A stretch of DNA of 64,000 nt from Brachypterus glaber (taxonomy: Eukaryota > Arthropoda > Insecta > Coleoptera > Kateretidae), in NCBI GenBank assembly GCA_958510825.1, contig OY294049.1, positions 24,504,945 to 24,568,944 on the forward strand. The letters run 5' to 3'. The notes beneath the pieces are model-generated. The model worked only from the letters and a program-made list of their open reading frames with translations. It did no database searches and was not told the DNA's origin. Of this stretch, positions 45,596-58,356 are shown piece after piece; position 1 is the stretch's first letter; each line of letters starts with the position of its first letter. A program made the translations under genes and the position numbers.

Positions 45596-45802
45596 ATTTT
45601 CTATTTTGCGACTCTTATAAGCTCCTGATCACACACATTTTGAGTGTTCTTATAGGCCCATAAGAGGTCTGTACTTTTTGTTCTTTTGAGTTGGCAACAG
45701 ACCTGGCCTATCGCTTGACGTTTTCCGTCAATATCGCTTTAAAGTTGAATTTTCTACAAATTTTGTGTTTAGGTTATTTTTACCATGTTAAAATTGTGGC
45801 TT
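45596..45802 (+). mobile_element. TTTTCTATTTTGC MITE, copy 5 (3' truncated)
   Basis: Begins TTTTCTATTTTGCGACTC and runs to TTAAAATTGTGGCTT, where it switches to the spacer text AAACTTGTGCTCGTGCGC. About half the element is missing. Confidence 0.75.
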
Positions 45803-46754
45803 TTAAACTTGTGCTCGTGCGCTAAAAACGGATGTTATGAAACTAGTACTCTAATATACTATTTTGGAAAACAAGCCGCGAAGCGGGAAGTTTTCCAATG
45901 GACGAGTGAGCTAAATGCCTTATTAGCCCAGTCGAACGGTAGTTTGACCTTGCGGTGATATGCACACTCTGTTTTTATATGTATTTAAAAGGGGTTCACT
46001 TGAAAAGCTTAAATCCAAATTTGCACTCCTGTTCAAGTTTTTTTTTGCACAGTTATGTGCAAAAACGCATTTGTTTTGTTTTTTGGTCTATAAATCGGCT
46101 TTGGCTAGTCGCTTAATAAAAAATTAACAATATTATTCGTTATTAAATTCTTCACAATTTATGTAAACAACTTTTTTATTTAAACAATTAGAACAAAAGT
46201 TACAAAGCGTTAAAGTTGATGAAATAGGCATAATTTTCAAAAAATTATTAGTTTTCTAGTTTTCAAAAAACCGAAAAATGTTTGCAAATTTTAAATAACA
46301 ATTACTAATAAAGAAAATAGTTTTAATTAAAAGTAATAAAAAGATTTTTTTCCTTGGAAAAATATCACTTTTTAGAATAAGGCAAATTAAGAATTTTAGG
46401 GGCCTGTAGGGCCGGTCCTCTGCCTTCCTAAGATGAAAGGTCCTTCCTATCTGTGTATGTTAAACCTATGTAGATAGTACCTTACAGCTTAGCACGGCAG
46501 TCCTGATAACACCATATTACTGATAACACCATATTACTGATTACTTTTAGGAAGCCTTTTCGAGCCATTTCGATTCCGTGGCCCACAATTATTTTTTTCG
46601 GTCCAGCCTAATGTACAGATTTCATATTTTGGCTTTGGGTGTTTTAGAGGGGGTAGCTAAAATATAAAATATATGCAGTCTTTAATAACGCGAGAAACGG
46701 GATATGAAGTGTATGAATCTTGGTCAATTTGCGTGACGTATTTTATGGACGACC
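45803..46754. other. Intergenic with spacer palindrome and 17-bp duplication
   Basis: 45803-45905 is another copy of the MITE-linked palindromic spacer (GGAAAACAAGCCGCGAAGCG). At about 46506-46540 there is a direct 17-bp duplication (GATAACACCATATTACT twice). TAGGGCCGGTCCTCTGCC near 46407 resembles the hAT-type end at 21174 but has no partner that I can find. No gene. Confidence 0.45.
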
Positions 46755-47130
46755 CTTAAGCAAAAAAGAATTCTTCATCGAAACACCTAAATTTAATATT
46801 AAAGACTACATTTTTGGTGACACAAGTTGTTATTTTTTACATTTTTTTTAAACGGTTGCCCCTACAGTATTACTCTATATGACATTTTTTATGCATTTTT
46901 ACTTGAGAAATCTATATTTTTAACAAACAATTAAAAAAATATACATAAAAAGTTTGGAGCGAAAATGCGTTAAGCCACACATTTTGTCCATCTAGGAACG
47001 CCTCTGGATAAATTAAAAAAAATAAGCTCACTTAGGGAGTATTTCCGGACCAACCTTTATAAGAACTTTTTTCTTTATTTTTTTAGAAATAGAATCACCT
47101 CATAAATTTTAGCATGCTATTTACTGTAAT
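46755..47130 (-). mobile_element. Decayed copy of the CAGGGT MITE
   Basis: Shares with 33933-34613 and 36091-36649 the words CACCTAAATTTAATATTAAA, AAACGGTTGC, GGACCAACCTTTATA and AATCACCTCATAAATTTTAG, but the outermost CAGGGT ends are lost on both sides. Confidence 0.6.
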
Positions 47131-47746
47131 ATTTTGGATGTAATGTCCATTTCAGCTTTATCAATGTCAAAATGACGGATCATCGAAAGTTAATAAATAT
47201 TTATACCCCTGATTTTTGTTAGAAAACTTGTGTATATACCTATATATATATATACCTCGAAAACTCAATCTCTCAGAAGTTGATTTACCCGTGAAAATAT
47301 AATGTTGACCAAAGGGCCTCTCTAGCCTTTTAGTTGACCTGATTACACTTTACTCTGCACAACTTCAAAACACTTTCATTTACTCTGTATATTTTTATAT
47401 TTTATTATAAGTAGGCAACATTTTTATACCTTTTTAGTTAACAAAAAAACTTTTTTTTTCATAAAGTAATTTTAAATCAAAATTTTGATGTCCATAAATA
47501 TTTATAATTATAAATATGAAAGAAAATATTAGCGGCATATGGACAGGATCAGAATCAATTTTATTAATAAAACGGTTAAAGCTAAAGCAGCGTAAAAATC
47601 ATATCCATTTTTTTTATTTAATACGTAGAGCCCTGGTATGTTAAACTTTTTCTCGATCCTTGAGCCCAGAATTTTTTATTGCATATATCTTAATAGTATA
47701 TTAAGTTTCATAACACCCGTGTTATGAAAAAAGTACTTTTACAATT
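47131..47746. other. Intergenic, no recognised feature
   Basis: AT-rich sequence with a short TA run (about 47239-47252). No supported feature. Confidence 0.4.
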
Positions 47747-48085
47747 TTTTCTATTTTGGTCTAAAATTTTAAAAAACTTACATTTAAATTAATGACCGGT
47801 TTAGGGATTTTTGTTTGAATGTTATTTTGATATCTTTTATAGTCAGCTCTTCTCTTTTTCACTGCAAGTAACTAAGCCATAACTTTAATACGTAAAAATT
47901 AACTTAAAACACAATTTTGTAGCAAAGTAAACTTAAAAGCGATGTTGACATTTGCACGGAAGACGTTATTCATCTGTCGACAGGATCCTGTGGCCAACTC
48001 AAAAGAAAAACAAGTACTAACCTCTTAGGGGCCTACAAGAACACGCAAAATGCGTGTGATTATAATGGTAACAAAATAGAAAATA
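47747..48085 (-). mobile_element. TTTTCTATTTTGC MITE, copy 6
   Basis: Minus orientation, TTTTTTCTATTTTG to ACAAAATAGAAAA, with small internal losses relative to copies 3 and 4. Confidence 0.7.
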
Positions 48086-48190
48086 GTATATTAAAGTACT
48101 AGTTTCATAACATACGTTTTTAGAGCACGAGTATAAGTTTAAAGTACTAGTGCGCTAAAAATATGTTATGAAACGAGTGCTTTATACAAT

Positions 48191-48578
48191 GTTTTCTATT
48201 TTGCTCTAAAATTTTAAAAAAGTTACATTTAAATTGATGACTGATTTAGGGATTTTTGTTTCGAGTTGGCATTACAGTTTTCGCCATGTTTAAAATTCTA
48301 AGAACAAATGATATTTTGATATATTTTATAGTCATATCTTTTCTTTTTACCGGCACAGCCAAGCCACAATTTTAACACTATAAAAAATAACGTAAACACA
48401 AAATTTTATAGAAAATTAAACTTTAAAGTGACGTTGACTTTGCACGGATATTTTCAAGCGATAGGCTTTTGTCTTTTATCAACCCAAAAGAAAAAAAAGT
48501 GGAGACCTTTTATGGGCCTATAAGAACACGCAAAATGCGTGTGATTATGAGCTTATAAGAGTAGCAAAATAGAAAAAA
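48191..48578 (-). mobile_element. TTTTCTATTTTGC MITE, copy 7
   Basis: Complete minus-orientation copy, GTTTTCTATTTTGC to GAGTAGCAAAATAGAAAA. It is separated from copy 6 by about 105 bases of the palindromic spacer (CGTTTTTAGAGCACGAG... GTGCGCTAAAAATATG). Confidence 0.8.
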
Positions 48579-48865
48579 ATATATTTTTTAATTATTTCAA
48601 TTTTTTGTATTTTTTTTGAGGTACACTCTTGTCTCTCGGGGGCCAAACCCCCCGACTTTGGCATTTACCTGTTAATTACAATAAAGTCTGCCTAACTAGC
48701 ATTAGATATTTTAAAATCTTTTTTCAAAAACTCTCCAGAATTTCCAGTTTGTGAAAAAATAACATTCTTGAACTTGAAAAGTTTCAAAATTTTGATAAAT
48801 TCAATGTATCGGTGATAACGCCTTCGCCATAATTGTAAAAAAACAGCACTTTATGAGTAAAATGC

Positions 48866-49169
48866 TTTTTCTATTTTGACACTATTAAAAGCTCATATTC
48901 ACACGCAATTTGGCGTGTTCTTATAGAGAGGCAAGTACTTTTTTTTCTTTTGGGTTGGCAACAGGACAAATGGATATCGCTTAACGTTTTCCGTCTAAAT
49001 GTCAACATCGCTTTGAAGTTTAATTTTATACAAAATGTTTTTAGATTCATTTTTACCGTGTTAAAATTGTGGCTTGGTTACTTCCAGTAAAAAAGTGAAA
49101 AGAGCTGACTCTGTTCTTCGAATTTTAAACGGCGAAAATTGTAAAACCAACCCAATTCAAAAATCCTGA
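48866..49169 (+). mobile_element. TTTTCTATTTTGC MITE, copy 8 (3' truncated)
   Basis: Starts TTTTTCTATTTTGACACT and retains GGGTTGGCAACAGGAC and GTGTTAAAATTGTGGCTTGG. The right end with its TIR is missing. Confidence 0.65.
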
Positions 49170-49265
49170 ATGTTCTAGCAGTCATTTTGCGTTTTGCATT
49201 TTGTCGTTTTAGGTTTTTTTGGCACCTCAGATTTTTGTCTGTATAGATCCCTATTTAAGACCACC

Positions 49266-50706
<1,441 letters not shown>

Positions 50707-50719
50707 TGTCGTTTTGAGA

Positions 50720-51258
50720 CCTACTAATGGGTAGTTTATATCATAATAGACAGTTTATAAAAAAAAATTGCAGGTGCTTCAAACTTAATTAAACTATTCC
50801 TTATAATTCCTTCGGTCTATGTTTTATACCATCTTTCCATCTTTCCATCTTTCCAAACGTCCTTTGTGTCAAACTGTATCACGAAAATTTTGAAAAATAC
50901 TTAAAAACATGCCGAATTTCAAATCTTCATTTCCAAATAGAACAACGGCGACTTGACGTTTACTAATTTTCTGACAGCAGATATTTAAAATCAGCTGATT
51001 GTCACTTCCCAACCGTTGTTATAGGCAACGGGTAGGAAATGGGCACTAACTACTAACTAGGTCATAGGAAAACCAATTTTTCTAGGACTACCTATGAAAA
51101 CAATAAATTTGACACGATTTAGAGACTAAAAAAGTGTCCGTTTTCATACGCATGCGAAATAATATCATACATGTGTGAAAAAGCAAAGCTATCCTGATCT
51201 TTTTTTTTTCAATACCATTTTATTAGACGTTTTTTATTACATTTTTACGTATCTGGTT
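50720..51258. other. Intergenic, no recognised feature
   Basis: A short direct repeat (CATCTTTC three times near 50829-50853). Otherwise nothing I can support. Confidence 0.4.
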
Positions 51259-51259
51259 A

Positions 51260-52687
51260 GGGTAAAACCCCTAATTATTGACACTTTTAGAAATTTTCCA
51301 CATTTCATTATAACTTATTAAATATTTCATGCTATCAAGAATAAAATATTTTACATCATTTAGTAGTTATTCTATTTTATATATTATATAAAATTTAAAT
51401 TGAGATTATAATAATATTTAAGATTATTTTTAATTAATTACAAGAATACATAATTTCGTATTATTGGCACCTTTTTGCTAATGATTGGCATCCAGATTTT
51501 CCTATTATTGGCACCTAATTTTTGCTTTGAAGCAACGGAAAACAATTACTGAGTACCTACTTTTTGTTGAATAATAAACATTTTAGTATCAATCAAAATA
51601 AAATATTTAAATTGGCATATTGCAGTTTTATACATTAACTAGAGGCTGTAAACAAAAACTCAAATTTATTTTATAATTACAAAATCTTAAATATCTCTAT
51701 ATTAAAGTTAAAATATTAGTTACCTAATAGTTAATTAATACTAATTTGTATCCATAAAATAATACCTAGTTACCTAGGTTATCTAAAAGAATTATTAGAA
51801 TTTTACACTAATTTTGATGCGCAAGTTTTGCATACAATAAAGTCCAAACCAATGTGCCAGTAGAATTTTATTATAATTTAGACACCTATTATGGACTCCC
51901 TGATAAAAAATTAAATTCTAAAGAAAAAATAAGTTTTTAGACACAATTAAGTGTAAAATGTATATACGTACATATGTATTAAGGAAAAACTGTAAGTTTT
52001 TCATTAGGCTATTAAGAACTCATTTATTTGAAACAGGTTTTTAGCAAAAGTTTTATCTTTTGTATAATAGCCAACCCGCTTTAAAATATGGTTTTGGTTT
52101 TGTCTTATATCAGGTGTGGCAATAAGTATGTATATTTAACCGTACAAGTAATAAATTTATTCAATTTTATTTTATATATTCTATTAATCTAGCATTATAA
52201 TGCTAGATTAATATAATTATATTTGGTTGCCAATAATTGGAATAGAATTGAAGCTAATTATTGACACGTGTGCCAACAATTAGAATTTACTTCAATTTTG
52301 TATACCAATTATTGGCACCGTCGAAATTAAATATACATGTAAAGAAAAAGAAAGTTTTTAAGGTATAATAATAAGTAGAATGCATATACTTACTAAAATT
52401 ATCAAGGAGAGGTAGTAAGTCCATCAATAAACGTATTTTACTAACCTTCTATTTAAAGCACTTCCTTAGCACAAACCTTAAAAATTAACACTTTCGAAGT
52501 TCACAGGAAATTGCCCAGGAGAGGAAAAATATGTTTTTCGCATTTAAATTATAATATTTAGCAATAATGCCACTTCGTAAAAAAAAAACAGTTAGATTAA
52601 GGTACCAATGGAGATTTTTTTATATAAACGAAAGTATTACTCCAGTGCCAATAATTAGCGGAGTGCCAACGATTGGGGGTATTACCC
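51260..52687. mobile_element. Element III: TA-flanked DNA transposon with iterated AATTATTGGCAC sites
   Basis: The left end GGGTAAAACCCCTAATTATT and the reverse complement of the right end GGGTAATACCCCCAATCGTT are flanked by TA on both sides. The word ATTATTGGCACC or a close variant recurs near 51274, 51463, 51483 and 51503 at the left, and (inverted or variant) near 52230, 52256, 52272, 52306, 52648 and 52663 at the right. 1.43 kb, no transposase. Confidence 0.65.
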
Positions 52688-52689
52688 TA

Positions 52690-53589
52690 TATATATTTCC
52701 ACAATTTCATTTTTTTAATAATTATTATAATTCTGAATTATAAATCGTTTTAATTTTGATCAGATAACAACAATTTAAATGAACAAAACCTAACTAATTT
52801 GAATTTTCAAAGTCTAATATAAACAGATGAAAGGGACCAAATTAAACTTTTTTGATTTATTAAGGTTGACGCATAAAAATTCGGAAATTTTCGAAAAACT
52901 GCAGCAAAATTTAATATTTTTCTGTGAAGTGCTGGTGTTTTTTTTTAATAGTTAATAATGATAATTTAATTTATCTTTATTTACAGAAAATATTATTTAT
53001 TTTAAATAATTTTATTTTTTTTGAGATCGTAGGAAAAATAATGTACATAACTTATCGGAAAGTATCTTTCTTAATTTCGCATTGCGTAGCTCTGGCTAAA
53101 CATTCGCTTATTCTAAATAAATCACTTTCCATACATGTTATGTAATAAACTATTTAATTAGATAATTAAAGACATAACTTTTTATTTTCTTTGCGAATAA
53201 AATTAGTTTTTGAGTTAAAACCCTACGAAGTAAGCAAAGTAATCATTCAAAGTTACGTTAAGCATATATCAAAAGGTCTTTGAACCAATAGATTTTTCAC
53301 TACATTGATTTTATTTCTTTTTATAAGTTGGCTTTTTCTCCTTCCAATAAAAACTTTTTCAACAGAAAAAAACTGCATTCGAATACCTATTTCAAACAAA
53401 CATTTATTTCTCAAAAAAAAAAAATATATATATATATATATTGTGCTGTAAACATTTACACTGAGAAAATTATAGGAGCAGAATTTATTACTTTTGTCTG
53501 TATTATCACTAATTTTTGCGTTATTTACCGATTGTTATTTTATTAAATACTGTAAAAAATTTAAATTAAATGTATAACAACTATAATTT
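52690..53589. other. Intergenic, no recognised feature
   Basis: AT-rich sequence. Contains an (AT)n run at about 53424-53441. Small open frames have no motif. Confidence 0.4.
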
Positions 53590-53989
53590 TTGTAATACAG
53601 TAGGATTAATCGTTTTCGAGAAAAATTAATTTGAAGATGAAATTCACGGTTCAAGGACGAAAAAATTAAATACTAAAATGTTGAAAACCAAAATTTCAAT
53701 GATGCAGAATTATCCTATATTAAAAACTAAGAAAAAAAGTTTTTATATATGTAGGTCGAAAAATCGTATTTAAAGCTATAGTAGGTACATTTTTAGGAGA
53801 CCATAAAAAAATGATTTTTGGAAGTACCTGTGTATGAGTTTTTTTTTCTTAGTTTATTATGTACTTTTTGTCGGCATCATTGAAATTTTGGCTTTCAATA
53901 TTTTATTATTTAATTTTTTCATTCCCGAACCGTGAAATTTCACCTTCAAATTTTTTTGTCGAAAACAGTTAATTCAACAGTATTACAAC
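53590..53989. mobile_element. 400-bp inverted-repeat MITE
   Basis: Arms of about 115 bases (53590 to about 53706; about 53872 to 53989) are imperfect reverse complements sharing TTGTAATAC, CGTTTTCGA, CACGGTTC, AAAATTAAATA and CAAAATTTCAATGATGC. The flanks do not show a clear duplication. The text after it (53990-54330) resembles the right half of the CAGGGT MITEs. Confidence 0.65.
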
Positions 53990-54366
53990 AAGAGTACATT
54001 TTTATGTATTTTGACCTGAGGAATCATATTCCAAAAATAGAATTACTAAGAAGTTACACAAAAAAAAGTTTCGGACAAAAAAACTGATAAGTTCCCTGTT
54101 TCGCACACCCCTGGTTAAAATAAGTACATAAAAATAACAATCAAAGCTGGGCCTTAGTAAGATTAGCTCACGTGCAAACCCTCGTTGCTGTATCTTAAGT
54201 TATTAAATAAAAACCGATTTTTTTAGCCGCTTTCAAAGGGGCTTAGCTCCCTTATGACGCATTTTTAGGAATACATTTATATGAACTTTTTGTCTTATTT
54301 AATAATGTAGAAACCACTTCAAATTCCGGACCCTAATTCAAATACATCATGTATAATACAAAAACT

Positions 54367-54447
54367 TCATATGAACATATGAACATATGAACATATGAAC
54401 ATATAAACATATGAACATATGATCATATGAACATATGAACATATGAA
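54367..54447. repeat. 8-bp tandem repeat (CATATGAA)n
   Basis: About ten units of CATATGAA with two single-base variants. The LTR at 54449 is inserted at its end. Confidence 0.9.
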
Positions 54448-54448
54448 C

Positions 54449-56552
54449 TGTAACGACATAAATCGTCACTTTGTAATATAGCAAGGGTTAATTAAACTAT
54501 TCGTTTACTTACGTTATAATTTAGGTTGATTTTGTATATAAATAGTTACGTACGTACAGAACTATTTTGTATCTGGGACTATTTTGTAGCAGGAACTGAA
54601 TTCTAACCATATAAGTCTCTATTCCATAGTTCTACCTGAAAATAACATAAAGAAAACATAATTAGAATATGATTTTTAATAATAAAGAATCATATGACTT
54701 ATTTCTCTATAGTGCATTTGTCTATGGACTTACCTGGTTTTTATATGTTTCAGAGTCTATTGAGGGTTGGATTTCACTGGCTTTCATCTGTAGCTTGTTT
54801 CTCCTGGAAAATTTCATATGTTTATTTCTTCGGGATAATCCAGAATTTGTTGAAAATAGTTTGCTGGAACTGCTCACTTAGATTCAGTATTTTGTTTATA
54901 CTTAGTTCACAGGACACTTAGTATTCTGTTCGTATTTTTATTAGTTTTGCTGATAAACAATAAGTATTGTTTATATTTGTTTCTTAGAGTAATATTTTGA
55001 GGTTAGATATCACTAATACAGATTTATTAGGAAACATTCTTTTAATTAGTTATTATTTTTGGTGTCGTTTCAGTTACCTTTATTAGGAATCCTATACGGT
55101 AAAACTGTAGTTGATAATGACTTGCATAGATGTCGCTAATAGTTCAGAAATAGGATTTTATTTACCTGAAGGGTTCATACCGGTTGATAAGGTCGATTTT
55201 CGCTCTTTCTTGATGAACTCTGTACAATGGTGGTCTCATTTTGACGAGTGTTTATTTTCTGTAATCATCGAAGTAATCCTTCATGTATTTTTATTTAAAG
55301 TTAGTGAAAATGAATATTTAAACAATGCTGAAGATATTATAACTGTTATTTTATACAATTATGCATTTATAACGTTTCGATGGACATCGAAGACTTAGAA
55401 TGAGACGTAAGTTAAGTTTTTCTGTTTCTTAGAATATTTCTGAGATATAATTATTGTTTTAGCACCATTAATTAAGCACCATTATTACTACATTAATTAA
55501 TTACCATTAATTACTCACCATTTCTATACCATTAATATGGAATTACATTAATTTGGGTTGAAGTTTATTTTGGTATATTTGATATACAAGTTCTCCGCAT
55601 GGAGTGATGTTCTGTTGGAACATGGTTCTGTATTTTTCGGCATAGATAAATTCTATATGACCGTCTAGCAGACAATTTTATATTGGACATAATTTTCAAA
55701 AGCATATTTAATCCCGGACAACATTTTCAATCGTACATTTTATCCTGGAAGATAATTTTTCCAAAGTAGATGGGACAGCCTATATTTTTTTTCTTTCATT
55801 TGAGAAATGAATTCATCAGCATAGGGGAGACTTGCACAGATGGAGACGATGGAATTCATACCTCATGGATTTTGCAGAAACCAGCTAAGTACTCATTCTG
55901 AAAACTTTTGAAAGCAATATTTCATATTTTTAAATTCTTTTATTTCAATATTCTTATAACTGTAAACTTTATCAGATCTGATATAGTATTGATTAATACT
56001 ATATGCCCTTCTGGCTTTTGTTCATTTTTAGGTACTTATTTTTTTTAAAACATTTAATCTCATTTATTAATTATTAAATATCATACTTTTGATTAAATGA
56101 TTTCTAATTTAAGCATGACTTTTATACACTGCAAGAAATGATTGTTGTTTACATACATTTCTTGGTGCTTGCTGAACTTCATGTTTTCTTTATACATTTA
56201 AGTCGAATGATTTCTGAATTTAGTAATTTTTATTAAGATTTCTTTAATTATATCTTAATATAATTACACATATTTTTTTATATATATTAATACATTACTT
56301 GATGTGCTTTCATTAAGTTTATTTATAATAAATTTCTCAAATGAATTATCTTATTTTATTTAGGGGTTATATTTTCTCAAACTGAAAAGCTTAAGTATTT
56401 ACACTAGGTTGTTACTTACCTAAAGGAGTAAAAGCTAAAGTAACTGGCGCCCCTAACAACATTAATCAATTCTTTCTATTTTTCCCTTGCCCATACCCAT
56501 TGCTCCGCTGTCAAAACTAGCCGTTGGCAGTGAACGTATTAATTACGGTACA
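54449..56552 (+). repeat. Ty3/gypsy 5' LTR
   Basis: 2,104 bp, TGTAACGACATAAATCGTCA to GTATTAATTACGGTACA. The CA end is fixed by comparison with the solo LTR at 15379-17463, where flanking DNA begins at the same point. Frames of 95 and 75 codons inside it (55111-55398; 54694-54921) have no recognised motif. The former is open also in the 28401 copy with compensated indels, but is interrupted in the solo LTR. Confidence 0.93.
54535..54545 (+). promoter_or_regulatory. LTR TATA box
   Basis: TATATAAATAG, 87 bases into the LTR. It is also present at 28487-28497 and 62385-62395. Transcription would start about 30 bases downstream, giving a short U3 and a very long R-U5 or leader (inference). Confidence 0.7.
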
Positions 56553-56559
56553 CTAATAT

Positions 56560-56577
56560 TGGCGCCCAAGAACGTGG
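56560..56577 (+). promoter_or_regulatory. Ty3/gypsy primer-binding site (Lys-like)
   Basis: TGGCGCCCAAGAACGTGG, seven bases after the LTR. The first ten bases fit the classical Lys-tRNA primer site of insect and vertebrate retroelements. An extra AGA-like triplet interrupts the rest of the match to TGGCGCCCAACGTGG. Confidence 0.7.
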
Positions 56578-57187
56578 TATTTGGATAGATAGAACACTTG
56601 TTTTTTTTTAATTTTACTCCATTTTTCTCAGTGTATTTTTTATAAAAATCTAAAGCTTATTTTTTTCAGTGTAACTTAAAGTTCATTTTGAGAAAAACTA
56701 CATATAACTGTTGAATAAAATATTTTTTGTTGAAAATTAAGTCAAATTAGAGTTAATCTGATAAGATATATCAGATATGTGTTTTTTATGTTTTTTCTGA
56801 ATTTTATGGAATAACATGGAATAGAGAAATTTTAGCGTGGGTTCAGTTTTTCTAGAAATTATCGTTTATTCAATAGAAATAAATGGATAATAGGGTATTT
56901 ATTTATGCGAAGGATATGAATAAATATTAGCTAATTTTGTAGTTTTGGAGACTATTTATAATTATTAATTTGTCCAATTGAGATAAATAATAATTTAGTA
57001 TTTTTTTTGACATATTTGGGAAATTTTCCAAAGTATGCAAAAACTTTGTTGAACAGTGTACACAAAAAAAAAATAATTTGTGGTACAGTATAAATATTTT
57101 ATTATTAAAATAAATATTTTGAGTAAATTAAAGTTAATTTTGAAAATAAATATTCAAAATGGAAGATTTAGATAAGATTTAGATAAA
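56578..57187 (+). other. Ty3/gypsy 5' leader
   Basis: AT-rich leader of about 610 bases. An ATG at 57160 opens a seven-codon frame that stops before the gag start at 57188. The two starts follow a small duplication (GATTTAGATAA), so the upstream ATG may be a by-product or the original start shifted. Confidence 0.6.
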
Positions 57188-57790
57188 ATGGAAATTAGAT
57201 TTTTGACTGCAGAAATGGTAAATTATGAACTTCGTATAAGACATTTAACAGCAAAAAATAATAGAGCATCTAGAATTAAAGTTTTAGGTAGAGCCATAGC
57301 TAGGGAAGATCCTAAAGTAAAATATGTAGATCCGACTTTTAATTTTAACAGTGAAGTGGAAAATATTAATAGAATTTTAGATAGTATATCTTCAGAAATT
57401 GTAGAATATCATGGTGATTATAGTTTAGCTGATTTAAGAAAATTAAAAACTTATTTAGTACATGTAACAAATCGTCTGCAGCGTTTTCCTGAAGTAGAAG
57501 AAAATAAAGTTAGACGTATTCAATTTTTAGAAATAACTAAAGCAACTTGTTTAGAAATAGAAGCAGATATTTTAGATCTTTATGAAAAATCTGGTAAAAA
57601 TTCAGATCTTACTCAAGTAAATAATAATATTTCATTACATAATAGTACACAGTTTAGTCCTAATGTTTCTAGTAAAAAAGATAATGATTATTTAAAATCA
57701 GTACCAGTTTATAAATGGAATATTAATTTTGATGGGATGATATCCGTTCTAGATATCAAAATCCCGATGAATCTATCGCAATTTTTATAG
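57188..57790 (+). pseudogene. Ty3/gypsy gag, N-terminal part
   Basis: 200 codons. Gag forms the virus-like particle. The first 145 residues are Lys/Glu-rich and helical-looking (RKLKTYLVHVTNRLQRF, EVEENKVRRIQFLEITKA), followed by an Asn/Ser-rich linker (about 140-165) and a KWNINFDG block that normally opens the capsid core. Immediately after this the frame shifts: the tail MISVLDIKIP is out of phase, and capsid text resumes one frame over and continues into the next open frame at 57796. One lost base near 57735 explains it. The start ATG at 57188 is the first that leads into a long frame. Confidence 0.85.
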
Positions 57791-57795
57791 GTGCT

Positions 57796-58356
57796 ATGGA
57801 AACCTTGTTTAAACGTTTAATTCATGCTGCAAGTTTATATACTAGACTTAAGACGATTAGAGAAAGAATATTACCACATTATTTTACACCATTATCACTT
57901 ATAGAAATAAATGATTTAGAAGATTTAAAAGACAGTTGTAAAAGAATAGATGAAGCTTATCAATTAAAACAAAAGAGCATAGCAGGTAAAAGTGTGGCAA
58001 AAAATAAAACAGTTAATAAAGTAAATGTCCTAAGTTCGGATATAAATCAAAATTTTAGTAGTAAATGTAATTGTAGTCATAATACCACAGTGTCCAAACT
58101 TACCCCATCTTCCTCTACTCGTCAAAGTTCAGTATGTAATAGTAGTCAAGTTTCTCAAATTAGTCAAAGTACCAATCAAAGCTTTAATAATACACAGAAT
58201 AGTAGTAATAATAAAATTAGACAAATAATTTGTTATAACTGTAACCAACCAAATCATATTTTTAGCAAATGTTTAGCTAAAAGATCAAAGTTTTGTTATA
58301 AATGTGGATATAAAGATGTAGTTTTTAAAAATTGCCCTTCCTGTACAAAAAACTAA
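57796..58356 (+). pseudogene. Ty3/gypsy gag, C-terminal part with zinc knuckles
   Basis: 186 codons; the same frame is open for about 60 bases upstream of this ATG, confirming the gag break. It has capsid residues, a Ser/Asn/Gln-rich linker (about 85-140) and two nucleocapsid knuckles: CYNCNQPNHIFSKC (146-159, CX2CX4HX4C) and CYKCGYKDVVFKNC (168-181), where the expected His is Val, so the second knuckle is probably inactive. It ends in TAA at 58354, directly after the slippery heptamer, and overlaps pol by 25 bases. Confidence 0.88.

Noticed and set aside
46400..46430. TAGGGCCGGTCC as a hAT end
   Set aside because: I found no partner end or 8-bp duplication.
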